64,000 nt of DNA from Avibacterium volantium_A (GCF_049366555.1 NZ_JBMMGT010000001.1:59053-123052); one strand, 5' to 3'; positions 43,317 through 51,805 are shown, counted from the stretch's first letter. Notes: a model not told the origin generated them from the letters alone. Numbers and translations are program-made.

Positions 43317-43390
43317 TTAGTCGGGGTGCTTATTTAAGCTGAGATGATACCCGTGAACCTGATACAGCTAATACTGACGTAGGAAACTAA
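43317..43390 (+). ncRNA. TPP (THI-box) riboswitch
   Basis: Conserved blocks are GGGGTGC, GCTGAGATGATACCC, GTGAACCTGATACAG and CTGACGTAGGAAACT. The P1 stem is TTAGT (43317-43321) with ACTAA (43386-43390). It precedes a short ORF and thiZXY, and should lower expression when thiamin pyrophosphate is plentiful. Confidence 0.95.
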
Positions 43391-43392
43391 TT

Positions 43393-43467
43393 ATGCAAAC
43401 GCTTCTTTTCTTATTAAATTCTCACCGCACTTCTTTTATTTTTAACGGCTTTTTTCCATCACGTTGA
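43393..43467 (+). CDS. 24-codon ORF directly behind the TPP riboswitch
   Basis: The ATG at 43393 is two bases past the aptamer. Its ribosome site would be AGGA (43381-43384), which is part of the conserved aptamer end, so TPP binding would block it directly. The peptide is MQTLLFLLNSHRTSFIFNGF plus FPSR; it includes a reversed uptake signal. The stop is 14 bases before thiZ, whose own ribosome site is weak. It may be a leader peptide that couples translation to thiZ, or a relic of a lost first gene. No family is recognised. Confidence 0.4.
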   Translation: MQTLLFLLNSHRTSFIFNGFFPSR

Positions 43468-43481
43468 TTGGTGAATGAACG

Positions 43482-44195
43482 ATGAAAGCCATCGAAATTT
43501 CCGATCTTAAACTCAGTTTTGCTGAGCAACCTTTGTTTGAGCATTTTCATTTTAGCGTATCGCAAGGGGAGTGGGTGGCGTTGCTTGGCGCATCAGGCGT
43601 GGGGAAATCAACCTTATTGCGTGCTATTGCTGGGTTAGAAAATCAAGCGATTGTGCAAGGGCGTATTCAATGTTCAGGCAACATCGCTTGGCTTGCGCAG
43701 CAGGATAGCTTGTATCCTTGGCTGTCTATTTTAGATAATGTTCAGCTTTATCAGCATTTTACTCATAGCAAAACGAAAAAAACGGAAGAAAAAGCCCGCA
43801 CTTTATTAAGTGCGGTGAAAATGGAACAACATTTGCATAAGCCTTGTTATCAGCTTTCTGGCGGACAGCGGCAGCGCGTGGCGTTGGCTCGAACGCTAAT
43901 GCAAGATGCAGAGATTATTTTAATGGACGAACCTTTTTCCGCGTTAGATGCCGTAACCCGCTTGCAATTACAGCAGCTTTCACATCAGTTATTGGCTAAT
44001 AAAACTGTGTTGCTTATCACCCACGATCCACAAGAAGCCTTATTGCTAGCGGATAAAATCTATATTTTGCACCAACAACCCGTTCAGCTTTCACCGCCCA
44101 TTTGCCCGCAAGGCAAAGCGCCAAGAGATTTTTCGCAAGAGAAATTATGGCAATTACAGCAATATTTATTTAAGCAGTTAATGGGGGAAGATTAA
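43482..44195 (+). CDS. thiZ: Pyrimidine-precursor ABC transporter ATPase ThiZ
   Basis: A 237-residue ABC ATPase of the nitrate/sulfonate/thiamin-precursor type. Walker A is GASGVGKST at about residue 36, the signature LSGGQRQRVALAR at about 124, Walker B IILMDEPFSALDA, and the H-loop LITHDPQEAL. With ThiX and ThiY it should import a hydroxymethylpyrimidine-type thiamin precursor. TPP-riboswitch control and gene order support this. An internal uptake signal lies near 43808. The stop overlaps the thiX start by one base. Confidence 0.9.
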   Translation: MKAIEISDLKLSFAEQPLFEHFHFSVSQGEWVALLGASGVGKSTLLRAIAGLENQAIVQGRIQCSGNIAWLAQQDSLYPWLSILDNVQLYQHFTHSKTKKTEEKARTLLSAVKMEQHLHKPCYQLSGGQRQRVALARTLMQDAEIILMDEPFSALDAVTRLQLQQLSHQLLANKTVLLITHDPQEALLLADKIYILHQQPVQLSPPICPQGKAPRDFSQEKLWQLQQYLFKQLMGED

Positions 44196-44950
44196 TGTTG
44201 TCGTGGCAAAGCCTATTTCGAGCATTGATAATGACCTTATTTTTCGCCTTGTGCTGGCAAGGGGCGATTTCAATTTTTGCGATCCCACATTATTTATTGC
44301 CTGAACCTGTTGCCGTGCTAAATGAAGTGTCTTCACAATGGGCTTTATTATTTATGCACGCCAAAATTACTTTATGGGAAATTTTGTTAGGGTTGGTGTT
44401 GGGGTTTTTATTTGGTTTGCTTTCAGCCTTATTGCTGGCTTCTTCACAAACACTTTCAGCCTTTTTATTGCCCATTTTAATTGCCTCGCAGGCGATCCCC
44501 GTTTTTGCTATTGCACCATTATTGGTACTTTGGTTTGGTTATGGCATTGCATCAAAAATTGCGATGACCATTTTGATTATTTATTTCCCTGTTACTGCTG
44601 CCTGTTATGACGGCTTGCGTAACACCCCAAAGCAATGGTTAGAGCTGGCGCAAACAATGGGAATTTCATCAAGGCAATTATTATTTAAGGTTCGCTTACC
44701 TGCCGCTTTGCCTGCATTAGCCTCGGGCTTGCGCATTGCGGTTTCTGTTGCCCCCATTGGGGCGATCGTGGGGGAATGGGTAGGATCATCACAAGGGCTT
44801 GGTTATTTAATGTTGCAAGCCAATGCACGAATTCAAATTAGCTTAATGTTCGCGGCGTTGTTTATTTTGGTGGTTATCGCACTCTTGCTGTATTTCGTGA
44901 TAGATAAATTGCTTCACCGCATTATTCCTTGGGTCTGTCATTTACGTTAG
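44195..44950 (+). CDS. thiX: Pyrimidine-precursor ABC transporter permease ThiX
   Basis: A 251-residue permease with six predicted membrane segments and the cytoplasmic EAA loop (ELAQTMGISSRQLLFKVRLPAALPALASGLRIA) that contacts the ATPase. It is of the SsuC/TauC type. Position between thiZ and thiY identifies the role in thiamin-precursor uptake. Confidence 0.9.
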   Translation: MLSWQSLFRALIMTLFFALCWQGAISIFAIPHYLLPEPVAVLNEVSSQWALLFMHAKITLWEILLGLVLGFLFGLLSALLLASSQTLSAFLLPILIASQAIPVFAIAPLLVLWFGYGIASKIAMTILIIYFPVTAACYDGLRNTPKQWLELAQTMGISSRQLLFKVRLPAALPALASGLRIAVSVAPIGAIVGEWVGSSQGLGYLMLQANARIQISLMFAALFILVVIALLLYFVIDKLLHRIIPWVCHLR

Positions 44951-44958
44951 GAGAAAAA

Positions 44959-45903
44959 ATGAAAAAACAATGGTATTTATGCAGTTTAATTTTCGCTTTA
45001 GGTATGAGCATTAGCGCGCAAGCTAAAGAAAAATTAACCTTATTGCTGGATTGGTTTGTCAACCCAGATCACGCTGCCATTATTGTGGCGCAGCAAAAAG
45101 GCTTTTTTGCGGAAAATGGGTTGCAGGTTGAGATTATCGAGCCTGCTGATCCTTCAATGCCGCCTAAATTAGTGGCAGCAGGGCAGGCAGATTTAGCGGT
45201 GGATTATCAGCCACAGCTGCAAATGCAAGTGGCAGAAGGTTTGCCGCTAGTGCGTGTTGGCACCTTAATTTCAACGCCGTTAAATAGCCTTGTGGTGCTA
45301 AAAGATAGCGGTATTGAACAAATTGCCGATTTAAAAGGGAAAAAGATCGGTTATTCCGTGAGCGGTTTTGAAGATGCGTTACTTGGTGCAATGCTGAAAT
45401 CTGCTCACCTTTCTTTAAATGATGTGGAATTAGTGAACGTGAATTGGTCGCTTTCTCCTGCATTATTTAGCGGACAAGTAGATGCGGTGATCGGGGCATT
45501 TCGTAATTTTGAGCTAAATCAGATGGAGATAGAAAAGAAACCGGGCAAGGCGTTTTATCCAGAAGAACAGGGCGTGCCAATGTATGATGAATTGATTGTC
45601 GTGGCTAATAAAAATCAGCTTCCTGCGAAAAAAATTCGTGCATTTTTGACCGCACTTGAACAAGCCAGCGTTTATATTTTAAACCACCCACAACAAAGTT
45701 GGCAGGCGTTTGTGAGCTATAAACCACAAGATTTAGACAACGAACTCAATCGCTTGGCTTGGCGTGATACCTTGCCACGTTTAAGTTTACGTCCAAGCGC
45801 CTTAGATAACGCACGTTATGAGAAAATGGCACAATTTATGCAACAACAAGGCCTGATTAAGCAGATTCCTAAATTGTCTGATTATGCCATTCAAGTGGAA
45901 TAA
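44959..45903 (+). CDS. thiY: Pyrimidine-precursor substrate-binding protein ThiY
   Basis: A 314-residue periplasmic protein of the NMT1/THI5-like family. The signal peptide is MKKQWYLCSLIFALGMSISAQA. LTLLLDWFVNPDHAAIIVAQQKGFFAENGL is the family start, and KIGYSVSGFEDALLGAML the second block. It binds the thiamin pyrimidine precursor for the ThiXZ transporter. The ATG at 44959 has TAGGAG upstream; the longer frame to 44929 overlaps thiX. No tenA gene accompanies the operon here. Confidence 0.9.
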   Translation: MKKQWYLCSLIFALGMSISAQAKEKLTLLLDWFVNPDHAAIIVAQQKGFFAENGLQVEIIEPADPSMPPKLVAAGQADLAVDYQPQLQMQVAEGLPLVRVGTLISTPLNSLVVLKDSGIEQIADLKGKKIGYSVSGFEDALLGAMLKSAHLSLNDVELVNVNWSLSPALFSGQVDAVIGAFRNFELNQMEIEKKPGKAFYPEEQGVPMYDELIVVANKNQLPAKKIRAFLTALEQASVYILNHPQQSWQAFVSYKPQDLDNELNRLAWRDTLPRLSLRPSALDNARYEKMAQFMQQQGLIKQIPKLSDYAIQVE

Positions 45904-45917
45904 GAAATAGGCTAGGT

Positions 45918-45950
45918 AAAAAGTGCGGTGAAAAATACCGCACTTTTTTA
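45918..45950. terminator. thi operon terminator from an uptake-signal pair
   Basis: AAAAAGTGCGGT/ACCGCACTTTTT, a perfect 12-bp stem with a 7-base loop; symmetric, so it also serves the convergent hxpB. Confidence 0.88.
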
Positions 45951-46595
45951 TGCACAAATCTCAGGAATTTGAGCTAGCTGTTCTAGTTGATAATCCGCTA
46001 ATGCCCAACGCGGATCAGTGCGTTCAACGGGGGCAGGGATAACAGCGCAGCGCATTGACGCGGCTTTTACCGCAGTCATTCCTAGCACCGAATCTTCAAT
46101 GCCTAAACAGGCTTGGGGCTCAACACCTAATTGATGGGCTGCGTGTAAATAAACCTGCGGGTGTGGTTTGTTGTAATCCAATTCTGTGGCAGAGGAGAGA
46201 TATTGGAAATAAGACGCAATGCCGCAGCGTTCGGTGATTTGTTCCAATAAATAACGTGGCGAAGCGGAAGCAACCGCCAGCTTACAACCAAGTGCGGTGA
46301 GTTTTTCAAGGGTTTCTGGCACGTTTGGCATTAATGGCTTATTTTCTAAAATCATTGAAATGGCTCAGTCATTCATTCGTTTTACCATTTCTTCAACAGG
46401 AACAGGTGTTTTTTGATAGCGTTGATAAACCGTTTTGATAATACCAGCCGCAGGCATTCCTGTGAGTTCTTGCATTTCTTGCAAGCTAACAGGAATACCA
46501 ATTTGCCCAAATACTTCCACGCCCGCTTGTTTCCAAAAAGGTTCGGAATCAATCAGAACACCGTCCATATCGAAGATTACTGCTTGAAATTTCAT
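45948..46595 (-). pseudogene. hxpB: HAD phosphatase HxpB (YniC) interrupted by an in-frame TGA
   Basis: The gene reads through one frame from 46595 to 45948 except for a TGA at 46365-46367 (codon 77). Before it come the HAD motif I VIFDMDGVLIDSEPFWK and cap residues; after it come ISMILENKPLMPNVPETLEKL, motif II KLAVASASPRYLL and motif III/IV KPHPQVYLHAAHQLGVEPQACLGIEDSVLGM. The stop aligns with an Arg in E. coli YniC (VVERVIARAISL), so a CGA-to-TGA change explains it. The start overlaps the yniA stop by 4 bases. The product normally dephosphorylates hexitol phosphates and 2-deoxyglucose 6-phosphate. A sequencing error cannot be excluded. Confidence 0.85.
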
Positions 46596-47461
46596 AGATT
46601 CCCCTTGAGTATTTTTTCAATGATCGCTTTGGTGAGCGCCACATAATGAGCAGAAAAACGATGACTAAAATTTAACAAATAATAAAGCTGATAAAGCGGT
46701 TTGCGTTGCGCATAGCCTTCATCAATCGGCAAAGTGCGGTGATAATTTTGATAAAATTGCTCCGTAAATGGCTGGAATAATTCGCTAAAAGCGAGATCAC
46801 ATTCACGATCACCCCAGTAGCAGGCGGGATCGTAGGTGAATGGTTGGTGATTTACCATCGCACAGTTTTCAATCCAAAGATTGCCGTGCAATAAGGACGG
46901 TTTAGGCTGATGTTTGGCTAAACGGTGGGCGACTAATGAAACCAGTTCATCAATATTAGCAAATTCTAGCCCTTTCTCTTTACAGATCTGTAATTGCCAG
47001 CCAATGCGTTGTTCGCTGAAAAATTTCGCCCAATTATCCGACCAACCATTTGGCTGATAAACCGGCCCTAGCCAAGTGTCAAAATCGAGTCCGTAATGCT
47101 CGGCATTGCCCCATTGGTGCAAGTTGGCTAATTGCGCGCCAAATTGTGCCATTGATTGCGCGTTAGGTTCGCTGAATGGAAGGGCTTCTAGCAGTAGAAA
47201 ACTGTGGTTTTGTGAACAGCCTACGCCGTAAACTTGCGGTACTTGAATCGTCCCTGTTTTGGCTAGTAATTCCAGCTGATCGGCTTCAGCACGAAACATA
47301 GAGCGGTAGGATTTTTCATTAATTTTTACAAAAACGGGCTGGATTCCATCATCAATAATCCAAGCTTCGTGCATTTCGCCAGTATGCACTTTGCGTTTTT
47401 GCTTGATAAAATAATATGCACCAAGATGTTCGGCTAAAACTTGAGAAATTGATTTCCACAT
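46592..47461 (-). CDS. yniA: Fructosamine kinase family protein YniA
   Basis: A 289-residue kinase of the fructosamine-3-kinase family, which phosphorylates protein-bound ketosamines and starts deglycation. FVKINEKSYRSMFRAEADQLELL holds the ATP-binding Lys and Glu, LLHGNLWIENCAM the catalytic loop, and YDPACYWGDRECDLAFSELF the metal-binding DPA block. The start at 47461 gives the same length as E. coli YniA; the longer frame reaches 47515. It is paired with hxpB as in E. coli (yniA beside yniC), here with overlapping ends. Confidence 0.88.
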   Translation of the reverse strand: MWKSISQVLAEHLGAYYFIKQKRKVHTGEMHEAWIIDDGIQPVFVKINEKSYRSMFRAEADQLELLAKTGTIQVPQVYGVGCSQNHSFLLLEALPFSEPNAQSMAQFGAQLANLHQWGNAEHYGLDFDTWLGPVYQPNGWSDNWAKFFSEQRIGWQLQICKEKGLEFANIDELVSLVAHRLAKHQPKPSLLHGNLWIENCAMVNHQPFTYDPACYWGDRECDLAFSELFQPFTEQFYQNYHRTLPIDEGYAQRKPLYQLYYLLNFSHRFSAHYVALTKAIIEKILKGNL

Positions 47462-47612
47462 AAGTCCCCCCATATTCAACTTGCGCCACGCCTTGATCAT
47501 AAAGGAAATGGGCAAAATAATCTGTGATGAACTTCAAGTTTTTTATTTGCGGAGAGAAAAATTTGCGGTAAGGTAGCGTCTATTCGCTTAAATTGTTTAG
47601 TAAGGAGCAAAA

Positions 47613-48263
47613 ATGAAATTATATGTTTATGATCATTGTCCATTCTGCGTGCGAGCCAGAATGATTTTTGGCTTGAAAAATTTGCCAGTGGAAGAGCAAG
47701 TGTTATTGAGTGATGAAGAAGCCACGCCAGTCGCGCTCATCGGCAAAAAAATGGCCCCAATTTTGATTAAAGAAGACGGCACGGCAATGCCAGAAAGTTT
47801 GGATATTGTCCATTATATGGATCAAAATTATGGCGATTTGCTGTTGCCAGATGATGATGTGCGTACCGATCTGCAAGCGTGGATGCAGGCCGTGAGCCGT
47901 TATTATAATCATCTTTTATTACCACGTTTTGTGAAATTAGGCTTACCTGAATTTGCTACCCAAAGTGCGGTGGATTATTTCGTTAAAAAGAAAACTGAAA
48001 GTATTGGTGATTTCGCCGAAAATCTGGCAAATTCCGCCCAATATATCGAAAAATTACAGCAAGATTTCACCGCACTTGAGTATTTGATTTTGTCAGAAAA
48101 TGGCGCAAATGATCAGCTTTCTATGGAAGATATTTTGCTTTTCCCAATGCTGCGTAACCTCACTTGCGTGAAAGGGCTTGTGTTCCCGCCGAAAGTGAAA
48201 GCCTATGTGGAAACAATGGCAAAATTATCCCAAGTGGAATTATATTTCGATAAAGCGGTTTAA
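47613..48263 (+). CDS. grxB: Glutaredoxin 2
   Basis: A 216-residue GST-like glutaredoxin that reduces disulfides with glutathione. The active site CPFC is at residues 9-12, SLDIVHYMD closes the thioredoxin domain, and the helical C-terminal domain carries SMEDILLFPMLRNLTCVKGL. The start has TAAGGAG upstream. Two uptake signals lie inside the gene. thrS follows after 227 bases with its own promoter. Confidence 0.95.
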   Translation: MKLYVYDHCPFCVRARMIFGLKNLPVEEQVLLSDEEATPVALIGKKMAPILIKEDGTAMPESLDIVHYMDQNYGDLLLPDDDVRTDLQAWMQAVSRYYNHLLLPRFVKLGLPEFATQSAVDYFVKKKTESIGDFAENLANSAQYIEKLQQDFTALEYLILSENGANDQLSMEDILLFPMLRNLTCVKGLVFPPKVKAYVETMAKLSQVELYFDKAV

Positions 48264-48296
48264 CCCACAAAAAGCCCAGTAAAATGGGACAGAAAG

Positions 48297-48325
48297 TTGG
48301 TTTTCAGCGCAAAATAGCGTATGAT
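48297..48325 (+). promoter_or_regulatory. thrS promoter
   Basis: TTGGTT (48297-48302), a 17-base spacer and TATGAT (48320-48325). The resulting leader is about 160 bases. Confidence 0.6.
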
Positions 48326-48336
48326 CACGGGCTTGC

Positions 48337-48365
48337 ATCGAAAGTCATTGCAAAAGCAATTCGAT
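48337..48365 (+). ncRNA. Upstream stem of the thrS translational operator
   Basis: ATCGAA (48337-48342) pairs with TTCGAT (48360-48365), and TTGC with GCAA around an AAAA loop inside, leaving a 5-base bulge. By position it matches the second, upstream tRNA-like arm of the E. coli thrS leader. Inference from shape. Confidence 0.5.
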
Positions 48366-48450
48366 AATCTATAAAGCACGGTGCGAAAAATACATTGTAG
48401 GTATAACAAAGTGCGGTGCTTTTTTACTTTATTTTTATTTTAATCAACAA

Positions 48451-48471
48451 GTTACCTCTCGTATGGGTAAC
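48451..48471 (+). ncRNA. tRNA-Thr anticodon-arm mimic in the thrS leader
   Basis: GTTACCT pairs with GGGTAAC (one T-G pair) around a 7-base loop CTCGTAT. Numbered as an anticodon loop this gives C32, U33, C34-G35-U36 (a Thr anticodon), A37 and U38. It ends 7 bases before the ribosome site TAAGGA (48479-48484). In E. coli, threonyl-tRNA synthetase binds such an arm and blocks its own translation. Confidence 0.8.
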
Positions 48472-48490
48472 CACTGTATAAGGATTTAAT

Positions 48491-50431
48491 ATGCCAATTA
48501 TTACTTTACCCGATGGCTCACAGCGCCAATTTGATAAACCTGTTACTGTGCTTGAAGTGGCACAAGATATTGGTGCGGGGCTAGCCAAAGCCACTATCGC
48601 GGGGCGTGTGAACGGTGAACGCCGTGATGCCTGCGATTTGATCGAAGATGATGCAACGTTAGAAATCATCACCGCAAAAGATGAAGACGGATTAGAAATT
48701 ATTCGCCACTCTTGCGCGCATTTGTTAGGACACGCGATTAAACAGCTTTTCCCTGATGTGAAAATGGCAATCGGGCCAACCATTGAAAACGGTTTCTATT
48801 ATGACGTGGATTTAGACCGCTCTTTAACGCAAGAAGATCTTGATGCCATTGAAAAAAGAATGCACGAGCTGGCAAAAACCAACTATGACGTGGTGAAAAA
48901 ACGAGTAAGTTGGCAAGAAGCAAGAGATACGTTTGAACAGCGTGGCGAGCCGTACAAAATGGCGATTTTAGATGAGAATATCGAAAAAACCGCAACGCCA
49001 GCGCTTTATCATCACCAAGAATATATTGATATGTGTCGTGGGCCGCACGTGCCAAATATGCGTTTTTGTCATAACTTTAAATTACAAAAAGTGGCGGGTG
49101 CATACTGGCGTGGCGACAGCAAAAACAAGATGTTACAGCGTATTTACGGCACAGCGTGGGCGGATAAAAAACAATTGGCGGCCTATTTGCAACGTTTAGA
49201 AGAAGCGGCAAAACGCGATCACCGTAAAATTGGTAAAGCCCTCGATCTTTATCATATGCAAGAAGAAGCACCAGGTATGGTGTTCTGGCACAATGACGGC
49301 TGGACGATTTTCCGTGAGCTGGAAACCTTCGTGCGTACTAAATTGAAAGAGTACGATTACCAAGAAGTGAAAGGCCCATTTATGATGGACCGCGTGTTAT
49401 GGGAAAAAACAGGCCACTGGCAAAACTACGGCGATTTAATGTTCACAACTTCATCAGAAAACCGTGAATATGCTATCAAGCCAATGAACTGCCCTGGACA
49501 CGTGCAAATTTTCAACCAAGGCTTGAAATCGTATCGTGATCTGCCAATTCGTATGGCGGAATTTGGCTCGTGCCACCGTAATGAGCCATCGGGGTCATTG
49601 CACGGTTTAATGCGTGTACGCGGTTTTACTCAAGATGACGCGCATATTTTCTGTACCGAAGATCAAATTGAAAGCGAAGTAACTAGCTGTATCCGTATGG
49701 TTTACGATATTTACAGCACCTTTGGTTTCAACAATATTCAGGTAAAACTTTCTACTCGTCCAGAAAAACGTATCGGTTCTGATGAAATGTGGGACAGAGC
49801 AGAGCAGGGCTTAGCCAATGCGTTAAAGCACAATGGCTTAGATTATGAAATTCAAGAGGGCGAAGGGGCATTCTATGGGCCGAAAATTGAATTTGCCCTG
49901 CGTGATAGCCTTGATCGTGAATGGCAATGCGGCACAATTCAGCTTGATTTTGCCTTACCAGGTCGCTTAAATGCCTCTTATGTGGCAGAAGATAATGATC
50001 GCAAAACGCCAGTGATGATCCACCGTGCGATTTTAGGTTCATTAGAGCGTTTTATCGGCATTATCACCGAAGATTACGCAGGTTTCTTCCCACCTTGGCT
50101 TGCACCAACCCAAGCGGTGGTGATGAACATTACCGACAGCCAGGCGGATTATGTGAAAGACGTGGTGAAAGCTCTTTCTGACGCAGGCTTGCGTGCCAAA
50201 GCGGATTTACGCAACGAAAAAATTGGTTTTAAAATCCGTGAACACACCTTAAAACGTGTGCCTTATATGTTGGTATGCGGTGATAAAGAAATTGCCGAGG
50301 GCAAAATCGCCGTGCGTACCCGTAAAGGTGCAGATTTAGGCACGTTCACCGTGGCAGAATTCACCGAAATTCTGAAAAACCAAGTGAAAAACCGAGAGTT
50401 AAAATTGCTTGGTGAGCTTGGACAAGATTAA
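48491..50431 (+). CDS. thrS: Threonyl-tRNA synthetase
   Basis: A 646-residue class II synthetase charging tRNA-Thr. Domains in order: TGS (1-62), editing domain with HxxxH in HSCAHLLGHAIKQLFPDVKMAIGPT (about 77) and the CRGPH block (about 185), class II catalytic core (about 245-535, with MNCPGHVQIF zinc Cys and the motif 2 Arg in FGSCHRNEPSG), and the anticodon-binding domain to the end. Length matches the family. It is preceded by an operator-like leader, and ends at its own terminator; no infC follows, unlike in E. coli. Confidence 0.97.
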   Translation: MPIITLPDGSQRQFDKPVTVLEVAQDIGAGLAKATIAGRVNGERRDACDLIEDDATLEIITAKDEDGLEIIRHSCAHLLGHAIKQLFPDVKMAIGPTIENGFYYDVDLDRSLTQEDLDAIEKRMHELAKTNYDVVKKRVSWQEARDTFEQRGEPYKMAILDENIEKTATPALYHHQEYIDMCRGPHVPNMRFCHNFKLQKVAGAYWRGDSKNKMLQRIYGTAWADKKQLAAYLQRLEEAAKRDHRKIGKALDLYHMQEEAPGMVFWHNDGWTIFRELETFVRTKLKEYDYQEVKGPFMMDRVLWEKTGHWQNYGDLMFTTSSENREYAIKPMNCPGHVQIFNQGLKSYRDLPIRMAEFGSCHRNEPSGSLHGLMRVRGFTQDDAHIFCTEDQIESEVTSCIRMVYDIYSTFGFNNIQVKLSTRPEKRIGSDEMWDRAEQGLANALKHNGLDYEIQEGEGAFYGPKIEFALRDSLDREWQCGTIQLDFALPGRLNASYVAEDNDRKTPVMIHRAILGSLERFIGIITEDYAGFFPPWLAPTQAVVMNITDSQADYVKDVVKALSDAGLRAKADLRNEKIGFKIREHTLKRVPYMLVCGDKEIAEGKIAVRTRKGADLGTFTVAEFTEILKNQVKNRELKLLGELGQD

Positions 50432-50446
50432 TTCACAAAAAATAAG

Positions 50447-50475
50447 AAAGCGAGCTAAATGCTCGCTTTTATTTT
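50447..50475 (+). terminator. thrS terminator
   Basis: Stem AAAGCGAGC/GCTCGCTTT with a 5-base loop and T-rich tail. Confidence 0.85.
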
Positions 50476-50492
50476 GTAATAAAAAACTACCG

Positions 50493-50542
50493 AAAAATCA
50501 CCGCACTTTTAAGGGGCGTTTTTAATAAGTGCGGTGATTTTT
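50493..50542. terminator. Uptake-signal pair terminator between thrS and the HxlR gene
   Basis: AAAAATCACCGCACTT and AAGTGCGGTGATTTTT form a 16-bp perfect stem with an 18-base loop; it ends the leftward HxlR gene. Confidence 0.8.
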
Positions 50543-50550
50543 TCCAGATT

Positions 50551-50886
50551 TTATTTCTCTTGATATTTTTGACGATAATTCTCACCCCACGCCGCCATTG
50601 CAGTCAGCACACTTTTTAAGCTTTTACTGTCTTCTGTCAGGGTGTATTCCACCCTTGGTGGCACTTCTGCATAGACTTTTCGCGTTAATAATCCTTGGGT
50701 TTCCATTGCCCTTAAATTCGCCGTTAGCACTTTTTGCGAAATGCCAGTTAAGGTTTTTTTCAATTCACCAAAACGCTTTGTGCCAGATAATAATTCACGA
50801 ATAATCAACACACGCCAACGTTCACTCATCATCATTAAGGTAATTTCTACTTCACAATCAGGTAATTTTTTCTCTTTTTCTTTCAC
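50551..50886 (-). CDS. HxlR-family transcriptional regulator
   Basis: A 111-residue winged-helix protein: CEVEITLMMMSERWRVLIIRELLSGTKRFGELKKTLTGISQKVLTANLRAMETQGLLTRKVY is the HxlR DNA-binding core, with one conserved Cys at residue 10 that in several relatives senses electrophiles or oxidants. It is divergent from the NAD(P)-binding protein gene at 51033, a common regulator-target arrangement, so it probably controls that gene. Confidence 0.9.
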   Translation of the reverse strand: MKEKEKKLPDCEVEITLMMMSERWRVLIIRELLSGTKRFGELKKTLTGISQKVLTANLRAMETQGLLTRKVYAEVPPRVEYTLTEDSKSLKSVLTAMAAWGENYRQKYQEK

Positions 50887-51032
50887 AATTTTTCCTTATT
50901 TTTCAATATAAGTCTCTTAAAGGTAACTACTGCACGTTTTGGTGCTTACTTTCTTTTTATTTGCTAGGGGGATATTATCACGCTCAACAAAAACGAGATA
51001 CCACAATTTTTATCATTAAACAGGAGAAAAAA

Positions 51033-51659
51033 ATGAAAGTCGCAGTAATTGGTGCAAATGGAAAAGCAGGGCGTTTGATCGTAGCTGAAGCAGTAGCGCG
51101 TGGTTTAGATGTTACCGCAGTGGTACGCGGTGAAAATCACAGCGCGGCACAAAAGGTGCTTAAAAAAGATTTGTTTGATTTAACCAAAGCAGATCTTGCA
51201 GGCTTTGATGTGGTAATTGATGCTTTTGCTGCGTGGACACCAGAAACTTTACCACAACATAGCACATCGCTTGCCCATTTATGTGATATTTTGGTGGGAA
51301 CAAAGGTACGTTTGCTTGTTGTAGGCGGAGCAGGTAGCCTTTATACAGATGCTAGCCTAGCCGTACAACTTGTTGATACGCCAGATTTCCCTGCGGAATA
51401 TAAACCTTTAGCTCAAGCAATGGCACAGGCACTGGCAGAATTGCGTAAGCGTGATGATGTGCAATGGACTTATCTTAGCCCAGCAGCGGTGTTCGATCCT
51501 GAAGGGACAAAAACAGGCGCATACCGATTGGCTGGAGAAGTGTTCAGTGTAAATGAAAAAGGCGAAAGCTATGTGAGCTATGCCGATTATGCCATTGCGA
51601 TGATTGATGAAGCATTGAATGGCAAACACATTCGCGAACGTATTTCGGTGTTATCGTAA
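51033..51659 (+). CDS. NAD(P)-binding SDR/NmrA-type protein
   Basis: A 208-residue atypical short-chain dehydrogenase with the Rossmann start MKVAVIGANGKAGRLIVAEAVARGLDVTAVVR, the middle VRLLVVGGAGSLY and WTYLSPAAVFDPEG. Relatives include NADPH-dependent quinone or flavin reductase-like proteins, often regulated by HxlR proteins. The ATG at 51033 has AGGAG upstream; the frame open from 50961 has no ribosome site. The substrate is unknown, a role in redox or electrophile stress is inferred from the divergent HxlR gene. Confidence 0.82.
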   Translation: MKVAVIGANGKAGRLIVAEAVARGLDVTAVVRGENHSAAQKVLKKDLFDLTKADLAGFDVVIDAFAAWTPETLPQHSTSLAHLCDILVGTKVRLLVVGGAGSLYTDASLAVQLVDTPDFPAEYKPLAQAMAQALAELRKRDDVQWTYLSPAAVFDPEGTKTGAYRLAGEVFSVNEKGESYVSYADYAIAMIDEALNGKHIRERISVLS

Positions 51660-51690
51660 GTTTCTGAAAACGTAGAACCCTTAAAAAAAC

Positions 51691-51736
51691 AAAGTGCGGT
51701 AAAAAATTTTGGAATTTTTCACCGCACTTATTTTTT
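51691..51736 (+). terminator. Terminator from an uptake-signal pair
   Basis: AAAGTGCGGT and ACCGCACTT pair, with an inner AAAAA/TTTTT; T-run after it on the plus strand. Confidence 0.75.
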
Positions 51737-51760
51737 ACAATTTTTGTATAAACGAAGCCT

Positions 51761-51793
51761 AAAAAATCCCCACATATCAGTGAGGATTTTTAT
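51761..51793 (-). terminator. norB terminator
   Basis: AAAAATCC-C-CAC pairs with GTG-A-GGATTTTT (one mismatch). Read leftward it lies 12 bases past the norB stop and ends in TTTTTT. Confidence 0.7.
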
Positions 51794-51805
51794 TTGATAT
51801 ATGGA

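Noticed and set aside
46365..46367. Selenocysteine at the in-frame TGA of hxpB
   Set aside because: The position aligns with Arg, not Cys, in relatives, and no obvious selenocysteine hairpin follows; a nonsense mutation is simpler.
48451..48471. tRNA gene fragment
   Set aside because: Only an anticodon-arm-like hairpin is present, without acceptor, D or T arms; the place in front of thrS explains it as an operator.
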